Shown piece by piece: positions 1 to 8,437 of a stretch of 64,000 bases of DNA (position 1 is its first letter; each line of letters begins with the position of its first letter). Made by a program: the position numbers and the translations under genes. The DNA comes from Bacteroidales bacterium (GTDB lineage: Bacteria > Bacteroidota > Bacteroidia > Bacteroidales > F082): assembly GCA_016936355.1 (NCBI GenBank), contig JAFGYB010000065.1:35214-99213 (forward strand). The letters run 5' to 3'. The notes below the pieces were generated by a model. It saw nothing but the letters and a program-made list of their open reading frames with translations. It had not been told where the DNA came from and did no database searches.

Positions 1-1
1 C

Positions 2-616
2 TATGTGAACCGGGAAGGGCAGCTGCTCGAGCATTCACCGTTTTACGAACGCGATTTGAAGGCTCCTGAACTGAAGAAACATTATGCTGAAAAAGGAAGT
101 TATCAGGTGTGGATCAAAAAACACGACTGGATGTATCCGTACGAATATACCAGCCATCCTTTTGATGCCGTTGGCTGGGACGGGCATGTGTATCCGTATA
201 CTTTTTCCATCTATGATTTTGAACCCATAACCGGGCGTTTGCATCAGCCGCCTCCGGTGCACCAGACGTTTGAAACCCATGCTTTTGTTGTGTGTGCTTT
301 TGTGCCCCGGCTCTATGATTATCATCCGCTCTCCATCCCGGCTCCGTATAACCACAGCAATGTGGATTCGGACGAAGTGCTGTATTATGTGGACGGCGAT
401 TTCATGAGTCGAAACAACATCCAGAAAGGACAAATCACGCTGCATCCGCTGGGTATTCCGCACGGTCCGCATCCGGGTGCTGTGGAACGCAGCATTGGCA
501 AGGAAAAAACAGACGAATACGCTGTGATGCTGGATACGTTCCGGCCGTTGAAGTTAACCCGCGAAGCCCTGCAGATTGAAGACCCGGATTATTTCAAAAG
601 CTGGCTTCATGATTAA
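2..616 (+). CDS. hmgA: Homogentisate 1,2-dioxygenase, C-terminal part (cut by window start)
   Basis: Opens the aromatic ring of homogentisate to maleylacetoacetate in tyrosine catabolism, using non-haem iron. The frame is open to the first base of the window, so the GTG listed by the ORF track at base 5 is an internal Val codon and the true start lies upstream. About 204 residues are visible. The cupin metal-site region is present: HSNVDSDEVLYYVDG (His and acidic ligands) and GIPHGPHPG (second His). It ends in TAA about 50 bases before hppD on the same strand, so the tyrosine genes are probably one transcript. Function is known for the family and the assignment is supported by the two motifs and by the neighbours. 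Confidence 0.93.
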   Translation, partial: YVNREGQLLEHSPFYERDLKAPELKKHYAEKGSYQVWIKKHDWMYPYEYTSHPFDAVGWDGHVYPYTFSIYDFEPITGRLHQPPPVHQTFETHAFVVCAFVPRLYDYHPLSIPAPYNHSNVDSDEVLYYVDGDFMSRNNIQKGQITLHPLGIPHGPHPGAVERSIGKEKTDEYAVMLDTFRPLKLTREALQIEDPDYFKSWLHD

Positions 617-667
617 AATGGATAATAAATTGTTGAATATACCGGACAACCGGAAAAATAATGGATT

Positions 668-1765
668 ATGAAAGAACAGGAGTTTCTCCCTATTTCAGGA
701 ACAGATTACGTGGAATTTTACGTAGGCAATGCCAAACAGGCTGCCCACTATTATCAATCGGCTTTTGGTTTTCAGCCGCTGGCTTATTCGGGACTGGAAA
801 CGGGTGTTAAAGACCGAACCTCGTATGTGGTGCGACAGGGCAAGATCACGTTTGTGCTGACTGCCGGTATGCATCCTGATTCGGAAGTAACCCGTCATCA
901 GGCCCAACACGGCGACGGGGTTAAAGTGATTGCCTTGTGGGTAGACGATGCCCGGAAATCTTTTGAGGAAGTAATGAAAAGAGGTGCCGAAGCCGTAGAA
1001 GAACCCACTGTTCACAAGGATGACTCGGGTGAAGTGGTAACAGCTTCCATCAAAACCTATGGCGAAACCATTCACACCTTTGTGGAACGAAAAAATTACA
1101 ACGGCGTGTTTTTGCCGGGTTTTGTCGCATGGGATCCTATTTACAAGGCTCCTGAAACCGGGCTGTTGTATGTGGACCATATTGTGGGAAACGTTAACGA
1201 AGGTGAAATGAACAAGGTGGTTGATTTTTACAAAAATGTAATGGGATTCGATCAGCTGATATCTTTTGACGACAAGGATATTTCCACCGAATACACCGCA
1301 CTGATGAGCAAGGTGATGGCCAACCAGAATTTTCGCATTAAGTTCCCCATCAATGAACCTGCCAAGGGTTTGAAAAAGTCACAGGTGGAAGAATTCCTTG
1401 ATTTTTATCTGGGACCCGGACCGCAGCACATTGCTATGGCCACTGAAGACATTATCCATACGGTGAGTGAAATGCGCAGCCGGGGGGTTGATTTCCTTTC
1501 CACACCGGCAACCTATTACGAAGATGTATGGGACCGTGTGGGCGTGATTGATGAAGACAAGAAAGAATTGAAAAAGAACAATATACTGATTGACCGCGAT
1601 GATGAAGGGTATCTGCTTCAGCTTTTCACCAAACCGGTGGAAGACCGTCCGACGTTTTTCTTTGAGATCATCGAACGAAAGGGAGCCAGATCTTTCGGTA
1701 AAGGTAATTTCAAGGCGCTGTTTGAAGCCATCGAAAGAGAACAGGAGAGCCGGGGTACTTTATAA
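668..1765 (+). CDS. hppD: 4-hydroxyphenylpyruvate dioxygenase
   Basis: Converts 4-hydroxyphenylpyruvate to homogentisate, the step before HmgA. The 365-residue length fits the family. The three iron ligands of the vicinal-oxygen-chelate fold can be placed: His171 in VDHIVGNV, His254 in GPGPQHIAMATEDI and Glu333 in FFFEIIERKGA. The C-terminal helix motif RSFGKGNFKALFEAIE is also typical. The ATG at 668 begins the conserved N-terminal domain. An out-of-frame ATG at 661 is ignored. It lies between hmgA and fahA with gaps of about 51 and 35 bases, consistent with an operon. Confidence 0.96.
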   Translation: MKEQEFLPISGTDYVEFYVGNAKQAAHYYQSAFGFQPLAYSGLETGVKDRTSYVVRQGKITFVLTAGMHPDSEVTRHQAQHGDGVKVIALWVDDARKSFEEVMKRGAEAVEEPTVHKDDSGEVVTASIKTYGETIHTFVERKNYNGVFLPGFVAWDPIYKAPETGLLYVDHIVGNVNEGEMNKVVDFYKNVMGFDQLISFDDKDISTEYTALMSKVMANQNFRIKFPINEPAKGLKKSQVEEFLDFYLGPGPQHIAMATEDIIHTVSEMRSRGVDFLSTPATYYEDVWDRVGVIDEDKKELKKNNILIDRDDEGYLLQLFTKPVEDRPTFFFEIIERKGARSFGKGNFKALFEAIEREQESRGTL

Positions 1766-1800
1766 GTATATTTGAAAAACTTTTTCGGAAAACGCATCAT

Positions 1801-3063
1801 ATGAATCATCAAAAAAATTCATGGATCGCTGTTCCCCAGCACAGTGATTTCCCACTTCAGAACATTCCTTTTGGAATTATTCAGTATCAAAATGATACGC
1901 CGCATCCGGCCACCCGTATTGGAGATACCGTGATCGATCTTTTCTATCTGGCCGAATATGGTTATTTCGATTCGCTGGACATTAAAAACTTAAGTCCCTT
2001 TTCTGCTCCCGTTCTGAATGACTTTATAGCGCTGGGAAAGCAAACAACCAATGCCGTTCGCGAGTATTTGATGAAGTTGTTTGCCGAGGATAATGACTAT
2101 TTGAAAAACGATGAAAAAACAAAGGCAATGGCCTTGATTCCCGTTGAGGAAGTCGAACTCCTGTTGCCGCTGAACATCGGCGATTACACTGATTTTTATT
2201 CCAGTATCGAACACGCTACCAATGTGGGTAAAATGTTCCGCGACCCTGAGAATGCGCTGCTTCCTAACTGGAGGCATTTGCCGGTAGGCTACCACGGACG
2301 CAGTTCTTCCATTGTGGTTTCGGGTGCTGAAATCCATCGTCCCAAAGGCCAGTTGAAGCCTGCCGATTCGGATCAGCCCGTATTCGGTCCCAGCAGGCGA
2401 CTGGATTTTGAACTGGAAATGGCCTTTGTCACAGGTAAGGAAACCAAACTGGGAGAAAGTGTGCCTGTGGATCAGGCGGAGGAATATATTTTCGGAATGG
2501 TGGTTTTCAACGACTTGTCGGCTCGTGATATACAGAAATGGGAATATGTACCGTTGGGGCCGTTTCTTTCCAAGAACTTCGGTTCGGTTATATCCCCGTG
2601 GATTGTTACCCTGGAAGCTCTGGAAGCGTTCCGGACAGCCAGTCCCAAACAGGATCCGGAGGTGTTGCCCTATCTGAGCGTTTCCGGCGAGAAGAATTTT
2701 GATATCAATCTGGAAGTAGCCCTGCAACCCGAAAACAGTGAAGAGACATTGATTTGCCGTTCCAATTTCAAATACATGTACTGGAATATGAATCAGCAGC
2801 TGGCACACCAAACAGTGAACGGTTGCAACATTCGGGTTGGGGATCTATATGCTTCCGGTACCATTTCAGGATCGGAACGCGACTCCTTCGGTTCCATGCT
2901 GGAACTTTCCTGGGGTGGAAAAAATCCGATTACCCTGAATGACGAAAGCACCAGGATTTTTCTGGAAGATGGTGATACCGTTACCATGCGCGCTTTTTGT
3001 GAGAAAGATAACCTGAGAATCGGTTTCGGAGAAAGTGTTGTAAAGATTTTACCTGCTGTATAA
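1801..3063 (+). CDS. fahA: Fumarylacetoacetase
   Basis: Hydrolyses fumarylacetoacetate to fumarate and acetoacetate, the last step of tyrosine breakdown. At 420 residues it matches full-length FAH. An N-terminal SH3-like domain precedes the catalytic domain, which carries GDYTDFYSSIEHATNVG (metal Asp131 and catalytic His138) and the metal-binding acidic run DFELEMAFVTG. The NDLSARDIQKWEYVPLGPF and SGTISG segments are family signatures. A separate maleylacetoacetate isomerase gene is not in view, so it is either encoded elsewhere or isomerisation occurs non-enzymatically or with another thiol. The large antisense ORF 1990-2811 is a shadow. Confidence 0.96.
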   Translation: MNHQKNSWIAVPQHSDFPLQNIPFGIIQYQNDTPHPATRIGDTVIDLFYLAEYGYFDSLDIKNLSPFSAPVLNDFIALGKQTTNAVREYLMKLFAEDNDYLKNDEKTKAMALIPVEEVELLLPLNIGDYTDFYSSIEHATNVGKMFRDPENALLPNWRHLPVGYHGRSSSIVVSGAEIHRPKGQLKPADSDQPVFGPSRRLDFELEMAFVTGKETKLGESVPVDQAEEYIFGMVVFNDLSARDIQKWEYVPLGPFLSKNFGSVISPWIVTLEALEAFRTASPKQDPEVLPYLSVSGEKNFDINLEVALQPENSEETLICRSNFKYMYWNMNQQLAHQTVNGCNIRVGDLYASGTISGSERDSFGSMLELSWGGKNPITLNDESTRIFLEDGDTVTMRAFCEKDNLRIGFGESVVKILPAV

Positions 3064-3091
3064 TTTTCTGTATACTTATAAAATTGATTTC

Positions 3092-3955
3092 ATGATCAAA
3101 ATACATCCCAGTGAATATCCCTATTACAAACTCGATAAACTGATGCTGGGAGGAGTGACACCTCGTCCCATTGCGTTGGCGAGTACCATTGATGCCGACG
3201 GCAACAGGAATTTATCGCCGTTCAGTTGCTTCAATACCTTCGGTGTCAACCCGTCCACACTGGTGTTTTCCCCTTCCCGCAGAGGAACCGACAACACCAC
3301 CAAACACACTTTTGATAACCTGAAGGAAATTCCGGAAGTAGTGATCAATACCGTTACCTATTCCATGGTGCAACAAACCAGCCTTTCCAGTACGGTGTAT
3401 CCCAAGGGTGTGGATGAGTTTGTGAAAGCCGGTTTTACTCCAATTGAATCCGTCTCTGTACGTCCGTTCCGGGTGAAGGAATCGCCTTTTCAGATGGAAT
3501 GCCGGGTTCGGGATATCATTGAAACCAGCGGACAACCTGGTTCGGCCAACCTGGTGATTTGCGAAGTGGTCACCCTGCACATTGATGAAAACATCATGGA
3601 TGAGAATGGAGTGATTGATCCGCACAAACTGGATATTGTGGGCCGTTTGGGGGCAAACAATTATGTACGGGCTTCCGGTGAGGCTGTTTTCCAGGTCGAA
3701 AAACCATTGACCACCATGGGGATTGGTGTGGATGAACTTCCCGAATCGGTTCGTTTTAGTAAAGTGCTGACGGGTAACGATTTGGGTAAGCTGGGAAATC
3801 TGGAAGTTCTTCCTGATGAAGAATTACTGAAAGGATTGAAGTTGCCTGCAGAATTGAAGAATGCTTCCGTAGAGGCGATCCATCATTATGCTCAAAAGCT
3901 GATCATTCAAAACCGGATTGAAGAAGCGTTGCTTTTTCTGGTGGCATTTGGTTAG
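3092..3955 (+). CDS. Flavin reductase-like (split-barrel FMN-binding) protein
   Basis: A 287-residue protein of the flavin reductase-like split-barrel family. The start of the domain, GGVTPRPIALASTIDADG, and NLSPFSCFNTFGVNPSTL (flavin-binding strand region) are recognisable, as is the later IVGRLGANNYVRASGE segment. It is longer than the usual roughly 200-residue reductase: residues about 210-287 form a helical tail of unknown role. It follows fahA by 28 bases on the same strand and probably belongs to the tyrosine operon, although no step from 4-hydroxyphenylpyruvate onwards needs a flavin reductase. The exact substrate is unknown. Its stop overlaps the stop of the convergent gene at 3952. 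Confidence 0.85.
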   Translation: MIKIHPSEYPYYKLDKLMLGGVTPRPIALASTIDADGNRNLSPFSCFNTFGVNPSTLVFSPSRRGTDNTTKHTFDNLKEIPEVVINTVTYSMVQQTSLSSTVYPKGVDEFVKAGFTPIESVSVRPFRVKESPFQMECRVRDIIETSGQPGSANLVICEVVTLHIDENIMDENGVIDPHKLDIVGRLGANNYVRASGEAVFQVEKPLTTMGIGVDELPESVRFSKVLTGNDLGKLGNLEVLPDEELLKGLKLPAELKNASVEAIHHYAQKLIIQNRIEEALLFLVAFG

Positions 3956-4581
3956 TTTTTCCTTGCGATTGCTTTCCCGATGCTTATATATAGAGCGCCC
4001 AGAAGGGCGAACAAAATCAGCAGGAAAACAGCATTGAGCAATACTTTATCCATTCCCAACTGATCCACATTCACAAAAGGATAGGGGTAAAACCCTGAGA
4101 AACCGCCCCGAATCATGATGTAAAAGAAATAAGCCAGGGGATAGATCAGCCAGCCCGGAATTTGTGACCAGCGAACTTTCTTCTTTTTTTCATACAATGC
4201 CCAGAAAATAATTGTCATAATCGGTACCACTGAGTGTAGTGTTTCATCAACTACAAATTGCAGGCCCTTAGGCGACCACAACGGGCGTAAAACGATCTGA
4301 TAAACCAGGCTCACAACGGTAATGTAAAGTGTTGTTGCGGTTAAAAAACCGGCTCTTCGATACGGAAAAATTCTTTGAAAAGGACAGCCTATGAATACTG
4401 CTGTGAAATACGAGGCAACCAGCAAATTGGTCAGAATGGTAAAGTAGCTGAAGAACCGAATAACGGTTTCTGCTTCAGCTACTTTGGTGTTTTGCATCAA
4501 TAGAACAAACTGGGTTATCACAGCAACCCAGGCTATCAGACTGCCGAAAAAGGCATAATATTTCCGGGCCCGTGATTCCAT
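3952..4581 (-). CDS. Pr6Pr family six-helix membrane protein
   Basis: A 209-residue integral membrane protein with about six hydrophobic helices, for example near residues 9-29, 41-68, 79-98, 112-128, 143-160 and 180-203. The helix with FFSYFTILTNLL and the later SVVPIMTIIFW and YPLAYFFYIMIRG blocks match the Pr6Pr (FAR-17a/AIG1-like) family as I know it. No catalytic function can be assigned from sequence. Its start codon touches the stop codon of the HAD lipoprotein gene on the same strand, so the two are translationally coupled. It converges on the flavin reductase gene with a 4-base overlap of stop codons. Confidence 0.75.
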   Translation of the reverse strand: MESRARKYYAFFGSLIAWVAVITQFVLLMQNTKVAEAETVIRFFSYFTILTNLLVASYFTAVFIGCPFQRIFPYRRAGFLTATTLYITVVSLVYQIVLRPLWSPKGLQFVVDETLHSVVPIMTIIFWALYEKKKKVRWSQIPGWLIYPLAYFFYIMIRGGFSGFYPYPFVNVDQLGMDKVLLNAVFLLILFALLGALYISIGKAIARKN

Positions 4582-5576
4582 TATTTCTTTTCAAATACCA
4601 CTTTGAAATTCTTTTTCATACTGACGATGTTCCAGTGGTGTACGGCCATGGTATCCTGCCAGCCGGGCATTCCTCTTCCGTGCCAGGGTTTGTACACGTA
4701 TTCGCGGGCTCCGTCGTCGTGGTTCAGCATGAAGCAGATATTGGGTAAAGTATTGGTGGATGTCATTCGGAACATACCCCAGTCGCCGGTGGTGTTGCCG
4801 AAAGCAAAAACCGGAGTTTTACCCAGCTGGGTATAAATATCAATTGCTTTTCCGTCGCCGTTGTTGGAGGGGGTAAAGATTTCCGGTTTCAGGATGAATT
4901 TTGTTTCTTTACCGTAAACGTATTCCGGGGTCATGGCTTGTCGGGTGCCGATCAGGTGAGACCGGTCGAAACCGGTAGCCTGGGGAGCCACACTCCAGAT
5001 CAATCCCTGTAAAGAACCGGACACAATGTATACGTCAAACCCATTCTTTTTCAGATAGGAAATCAACTGCAACATGGGAGGGTAGAAGGTTTTAATCAGC
5101 GGAACATGATAGGTACGGTTCATAGCTGTATCCATATAATTTCTGGTAAAACGGATATAATCTTCGTTGCTCCATCCTTTGTAAGCATTGGCAATCATAG
5201 GCTGTATGGACGGCCCCCATACCTTGAAAACAGCCGAATCATCCGGATTCTTATTCAATTCAGACGCATACCGGTACATCGGTATTTTTAGTAAAGCACT
5301 GTCTTTTTGAACTTGCATGTTCAGCCCCTGCACAGCACTGTACATTTCAAACCAAAGCGGTGCTTCGCAGGCTATAGTCCCATCCATATCAAAAACGGCA
5401 ATCCGGTCCCTTTTTGGAATTTGGGGGGCATCCTTTTGGACGAACTGAATGATTTTAGCTTTGATGGAAGTGTCATTCCAAAGCGAAAGCGGATCTTCCT
5501 GAACCGGGTTGCAGGAAGTCAGGTAAACTCCGGCCAGTAACGGAAAGAACAGGAGCAATAGCTTCATTTTTTTCAT
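4581..5576 (-). CDS. HAD-superfamily phosphatase-like lipoprotein
   Basis: A secreted HAD hydrolase of about 331 residues. The ATG at 5576 is preferred over the ORF-track start at 5609 because it begins a lipoprotein signal peptide, MKKMKLLLLF ending in the lipobox LTSC. HAD motif I is FDMDGTIACE (nucleophile Asp), motif II is the Ser in IVSGS, and the acidic motif near AFGNTTGDWGMF fits the later Mg-binding position. The protein should sit on the periplasmic side, so it probably dephosphorylates a small extracytoplasmic substrate, which is an inference. It is followed directly by the Pr6Pr membrane protein. A -7 element TAATTTTG lies at 5607-5614. Confidence 0.82.
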   Translation of the reverse strand: MKKMKLLLLFFPLLAGVYLTSCNPVQEDPLSLWNDTSIKAKIIQFVQKDAPQIPKRDRIAVFDMDGTIACEAPLWFEMYSAVQGLNMQVQKDSALLKIPMYRYASELNKNPDDSAVFKVWGPSIQPMIANAYKGWSNEDYIRFTRNYMDTAMNRTYHVPLIKTFYPPMLQLISYLKKNGFDVYIVSGSLQGLIWSVAPQATGFDRSHLIGTRQAMTPEYVYGKETKFILKPEIFTPSNNGDGKAIDIYTQLGKTPVFAFGNTTGDWGMFRMTSTNTLPNICFMLNHDDGAREYVYKPWHGRGMPGWQDTMAVHHWNIVSMKKNFKVVFEKK

Positions 5577-5606
5577 AGGATCATTTTTGCATTTTGATGT
5601 TCCCAT

Positions 5607-5614
5607 CAAAATTA
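5607..5614 (-). promoter_or_regulatory. Possible -7 element for the HAD lipoprotein gene
   Basis: On the minus strand this reads TAATTTTG, matching the Bacteroidota TAnnTTTG consensus, about 30 bases before the chosen ATG at 5576. No good TTTG -33 box is seen at the right spacing, so support is limited. Confidence 0.3.
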
Positions 5615-5646
5615 AGAAATGTTTTCAAGAAAATGGATTTGTATTC

Positions 5647-6921
5647 TTATTTCAAATAATAGGTTGCTACAAAGGAGAATGTGAAAACGGATAATTGCAT
5701 GCTCCCGGAATTGGTTATGTTGGGTAAAAACGTATACCTCAGTTCTCCGCTGAACCGGGAGGACCTGTAACCGATACCCACCAATGCGCCGGGGTTGAAA
5801 TTTTTCAGATCCGTAATGGCCTTGCCTTCGCTTACGGTTTCATTCAATTGGTTGAATTTCATTTTTCTGATCTTCTGGTAGTTTATGGTGCTGATAAAAT
5901 AGTTGAAACTCAGACCACCATCGATGAAAAGTGAGGAGGGGGTAGTCATGAAATTAAAACGCATCATGCTGTTCAGAGCAATCATTTTGGCCCCCAGTTT
6001 CGTGTCTATATATTGATAATCCGTTGCATCCGAGTAATTTGAATAACTGCCTGTTGTTTGAAATGCGGTGTATCCCAGTTCACTATGGATAACGAATTTT
6101 CCGTAATTCACCGGAAGGATGATGTCCATGGTGGCACCAATATCGATTCCCGGTTTCATTTTAAATTCACTTAGCGTCAGAGAATTAACCTGGTTGGTGC
6201 GAAGTTTCATTCGAGTGGCATTTGCCCCGGCATAGAATCCGAATACATACTTGGCTTTTTTTACTTTCTCAGCATATGCGGGCTTTGTTTGGGTGCAGGT
6301 ATAGTATTTATTAAATAGTGAAATAAGTTCGTTCTTTTTGTACCCTACGGTTTGAATTTTGGATTTGATCGACGGGCAATTGGTAAGATAGGTCATCAAC
6401 TGTCCAATGTATCTTTTGTTTTCCGTCAGTGATTTGGTTTGACTGTTGTTAACCGTTACCGTTTTGAAATATTTTTTGAAGACAAGCAGTTGGTATTTAC
6501 CGTCCACCTTGATGTAAAAACTCGTAATGTTTTGATCATTGTTGAAATAATACAAACTTTTGGGACCATCCACCAGAACTGTCAAAAATGTGGTGTCTGT
6601 TTTAAGTGAGGGACTGGCATTATACCCCAAGTTATTCAGGAAGTCTCTGGGGTCGGTTAGTGTGGACACAATAGCCGAAACATAAGTCACCCCATCTACC
6701 CGGAAGCTCTTGCTGTCCGTTGGACGATACAACCGGCCTTTTTTCTCCTGAAGATCGGTTTTGAAACGGATGTAGGAAGGACTGATTTCCCAGTATTTGT
6801 TGATGTAGCCGTGAAGGGTATCATTTTTGGCATTTACCAGAGTGGCCGGTAAATAATTTACCTGACTGAATGCAGCGGATGTTGTCCACGCTAACATAAT
6901 AAAGAGGAAAAGTTTTTTCAT
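5647..6921 (-). CDS. Secreted protein with C-terminal outer-membrane beta-barrel
   Basis: A 424-residue protein with a clean signal peptide (MKKLFLFIMLAWTTSAAFSQ). Residues about 21-220 form a domain I do not recognise; it starts NYLPATLVNAKNDTLHGYI. From about residue 228 the sequence alternates in the way of a small beta barrel (VFGFYAGANATRM, FVIHSELGYTAF, SLFIDGGLSFNYFI, FSGELRYTFLP), resembling PorT-like outer-membrane barrels of Bacteroidota. No enzymatic motif is visible. It stands alone on the minus strand, with a terminator upstream at 6949-6988 that separates it from the SIMPL gene. The family name remains open. Confidence 0.7.
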   Translation of the reverse strand: MKKLFLFIMLAWTTSAAFSQVNYLPATLVNAKNDTLHGYINKYWEISPSYIRFKTDLQEKKGRLYRPTDSKSFRVDGVTYVSAIVSTLTDPRDFLNNLGYNASPSLKTDTTFLTVLVDGPKSLYYFNNDQNITSFYIKVDGKYQLLVFKKYFKTVTVNNSQTKSLTENKRYIGQLMTYLTNCPSIKSKIQTVGYKKNELISLFNKYYTCTQTKPAYAEKVKKAKYVFGFYAGANATRMKLRTNQVNSLTLSEFKMKPGIDIGATMDIILPVNYGKFVIHSELGYTAFQTTGSYSNYSDATDYQYIDTKLGAKMIALNSMMRFNFMTTPSSLFIDGGLSFNYFISTINYQKIRKMKFNQLNETVSEGKAITDLKNFNPGALVGIGYRSSRFSGELRYTFLPNITNSGSMQLSVFTFSFVATYYLK

Positions 6922-6948
6922 ATTTAATTATTTATAAAAAACAGTTGT

Positions 6949-6988
6949 AAAAAAAAGAGTCACGCTTCCTTTTCTGAAGAATGACTCT
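6949..6988 (-). terminator. Rho-independent terminator (minus strand)
   Basis: Arms AGAGTCA (6956-6962) and TGACTCT (6982-6988), extended by CTTC/GAAG inside, form a hairpin. On the minus strand it is followed by a run of eight T residues. It lies downstream of the SIMPL gene and before the barrel-protein gene. Confidence 0.75.
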
Positions 6989-7188
6989 CAATGGTATTGT
7001 ATGATAGGGACTTTTGTGACGGGATGAAGAAACAGCTACGGGTTTTAAAAAGTCTGTGCAGAGATGCATAAAAGTCGATTTTCTTTACAGCAACCGCTGT
7101 GGTTTTGGAGCGCTAATTTAGGAAATCGACCCAACGAAATAATTTTGAAATGTTAAAAAATCTAAAGAACCGGATCGGAAGATAAAGT

Positions 7189-7899
7189 TTATTGTGCCGG
7201 GGGCAGTAATTTGAATCGAACGCTGACACCACTCTGGAATTTTACTTTTTCAAAATCAATTGCCAGTGGTTCTTTTTTTTCAGTCTGGAGGGTTGATACA
7301 CCCCGGATTCTTATCCCTGCATTTTTCATGAGCGGTCGCACATTGTAAGTTTGGTCGTTGATATAAAGTGCATTTCCTACTTTCTGACCCAAGGGGTGGG
7401 TCAGTGCCAGCGCCTGCTGGTAGGCTTTTTCAATGGCTCTGGAACGCAGCAGGAGTTGAATTTTCTCAGGATGTGAATAAGCTGTTCGTTCCAGGTTGAC
7501 ATTGCCGATATTGATGTCTTCCAGCGCAATCATTACTTTTCCGGCCATGACGGCTGTATGGACCAGGAGCATATAGGATTTTGTTTTTTCCACATCTTTG
7601 GAACGAAGGAAGTATTTTTTGAAATTACTGGAAAGGTCGTTGAGGGTTAATTGTTTTTTGATGTCAATTCCCAGATGTTTAAGCTGCTGTTCCATTTTGC
7701 CGGCCATCTCTTCAACGGAGACTTTTCCTTTGGTATCGCTTTCTGCAATGGTAATCGAAAGGTAAATTTCGTCCGGAGTTACCAGTGTATCTGCCGTGGC
7801 AGAAGTTTCAATATAAGGCTGATCAATGAAATTTTTGGTTTGGGCATGCAGGTTAACATATCCAAGGCCAACCAGGATGAGGAAGAAAATCTTTTTCAT
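7189..7899 (-). CDS. SIMPL (DUF541) domain exported protein
   Basis: About 236 residues after choosing the ATG at 7899, which starts a signal peptide MKKIFFLILVGLGYVNLHAQ. The ORF-track start at 7932 adds an unlikely 11-residue leader. The rest matches the SIMPL/DUF541 fold: an N-terminal strand with the ETSATADTLVTPDEIYLSIT type opening, then helices and a C-terminal segment with SRAIEKAYQQAL. Proteins of this family sit in the periplasm or on the surface and have no single agreed function. It follows the aminomutase cassette on the same strand after 52 bases and ends at a hairpin terminator, so it could be a fifth gene of that transcript, although nothing else links it to the cassette. Confidence 0.8.
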   Translation of the reverse strand: MKKIFFLILVGLGYVNLHAQTKNFIDQPYIETSATADTLVTPDEIYLSITIAESDTKGKVSVEEMAGKMEQQLKHLGIDIKKQLTLNDLSSNFKKYFLRSKDVEKTKSYMLLVHTAVMAGKVMIALEDINIGNVNLERTAYSHPEKIQLLLRSRAIEKAYQQALALTHPLGQKVGNALYINDQTYNVRPLMKNAGIRIRGVSTLQTEKKEPLAIDFEKVKFQSGVSVRFKLLPPAQ

Positions 7900-7951
7900 A
7901 ATTTTTTGTTTAAAGGTACTAACGTTGTCCAAATATAATGGTTTTTCCCTT

Positions 7952-8437
7952 TCAGATTTTCTTCACAAAATACACCAGATCGTCTCCCTGGTCATAGTAA
8001 TCTTCAAACCGAGCTTTGGCTTCGTATCCGTTGTGCAGATAAAAAGCACGGGTAGGTTCGTACTGGTCCCTTCCGGATGTTTCGGCATACAATCCGCTTC
8101 CTCCCGATTTTTTTACTTGTTTCTCGGTAATCTGAAGCAGCTGCTTCCCAAACCCGCCATGGCGGAATTTGTCGTCAACTGCAATCCAGTACAAATGGTA
8201 ACTGCTTTTGGTTCCGGGTATTAATCCGTAACAGGTATATCCCAGGGTTTGCTCTTCCTGATCCAGAAATACAAATTCGTATCCGCTGGATGGTCCTTTT
8301 TCCAGCCTTTCCTCGGCCAGTTCCACAGCGATTTCGATTTCCTCTCGACTAAAAAAACCGGAAGAGGTGACAATTTGCCGGATGCGTCCGGGATCTTTTG
8401 TATCGATATTAAATCGAATACTGTATTCCGTTTTCAT
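7952..8437 (-). CDS. GNAT-family N-acetyltransferase of the aminomutase cassette
   Basis: A 161-residue acetyltransferase. The acetyl-CoA loop of GNAT motif A can be read as VDDKFRHGGFGKQLL (R/Q-x-x-G-x-G/A variant), followed by a motif B region ETSGRDQYEPTRAFYLHNGY. Its start overlaps the stop of the upstream ATP-grasp gene by four bases (ATGA), so it is translationally coupled and belongs to the cassette. Known beta-lysine acetyltransferases (AblB) are also GNAT enzymes paired with a lysine 2,3-aminomutase, so beta-lysine or a beta-lysyl product is a reasonable acceptor. That is an inference: this protein is short, and I cannot align it to AblB from memory. Confidence 0.85.
   Translation of the reverse strand: MKTEYSIRFNIDTKDPGRIRQIVTSSGFFSREEIEIAVELAEERLEKGPSSGYEFVFLDQEEQTLGYTCYGLIPGTKSSYHLYWIAVDDKFRHGGFGKQLLQITEKQVKKSGGSGLYAETSGRDQYEPTRAFYLHNGYEAKARFEDYYDQGDDLVYFVKKI

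Noticed and set aside
1990-2811. Long antisense ORF (273 aa) opposite fahA
   Set aside because: It overlaps a confident gene over its whole length, has no family signatures and is a typical shadow frame.
6989-7188. Possible small RNA or gene between the SIMPL and barrel-protein genes
   Set aside because: Only the hairpin terminator at 6949-6988 is convincing; the rest shows no ORF or conserved fold.
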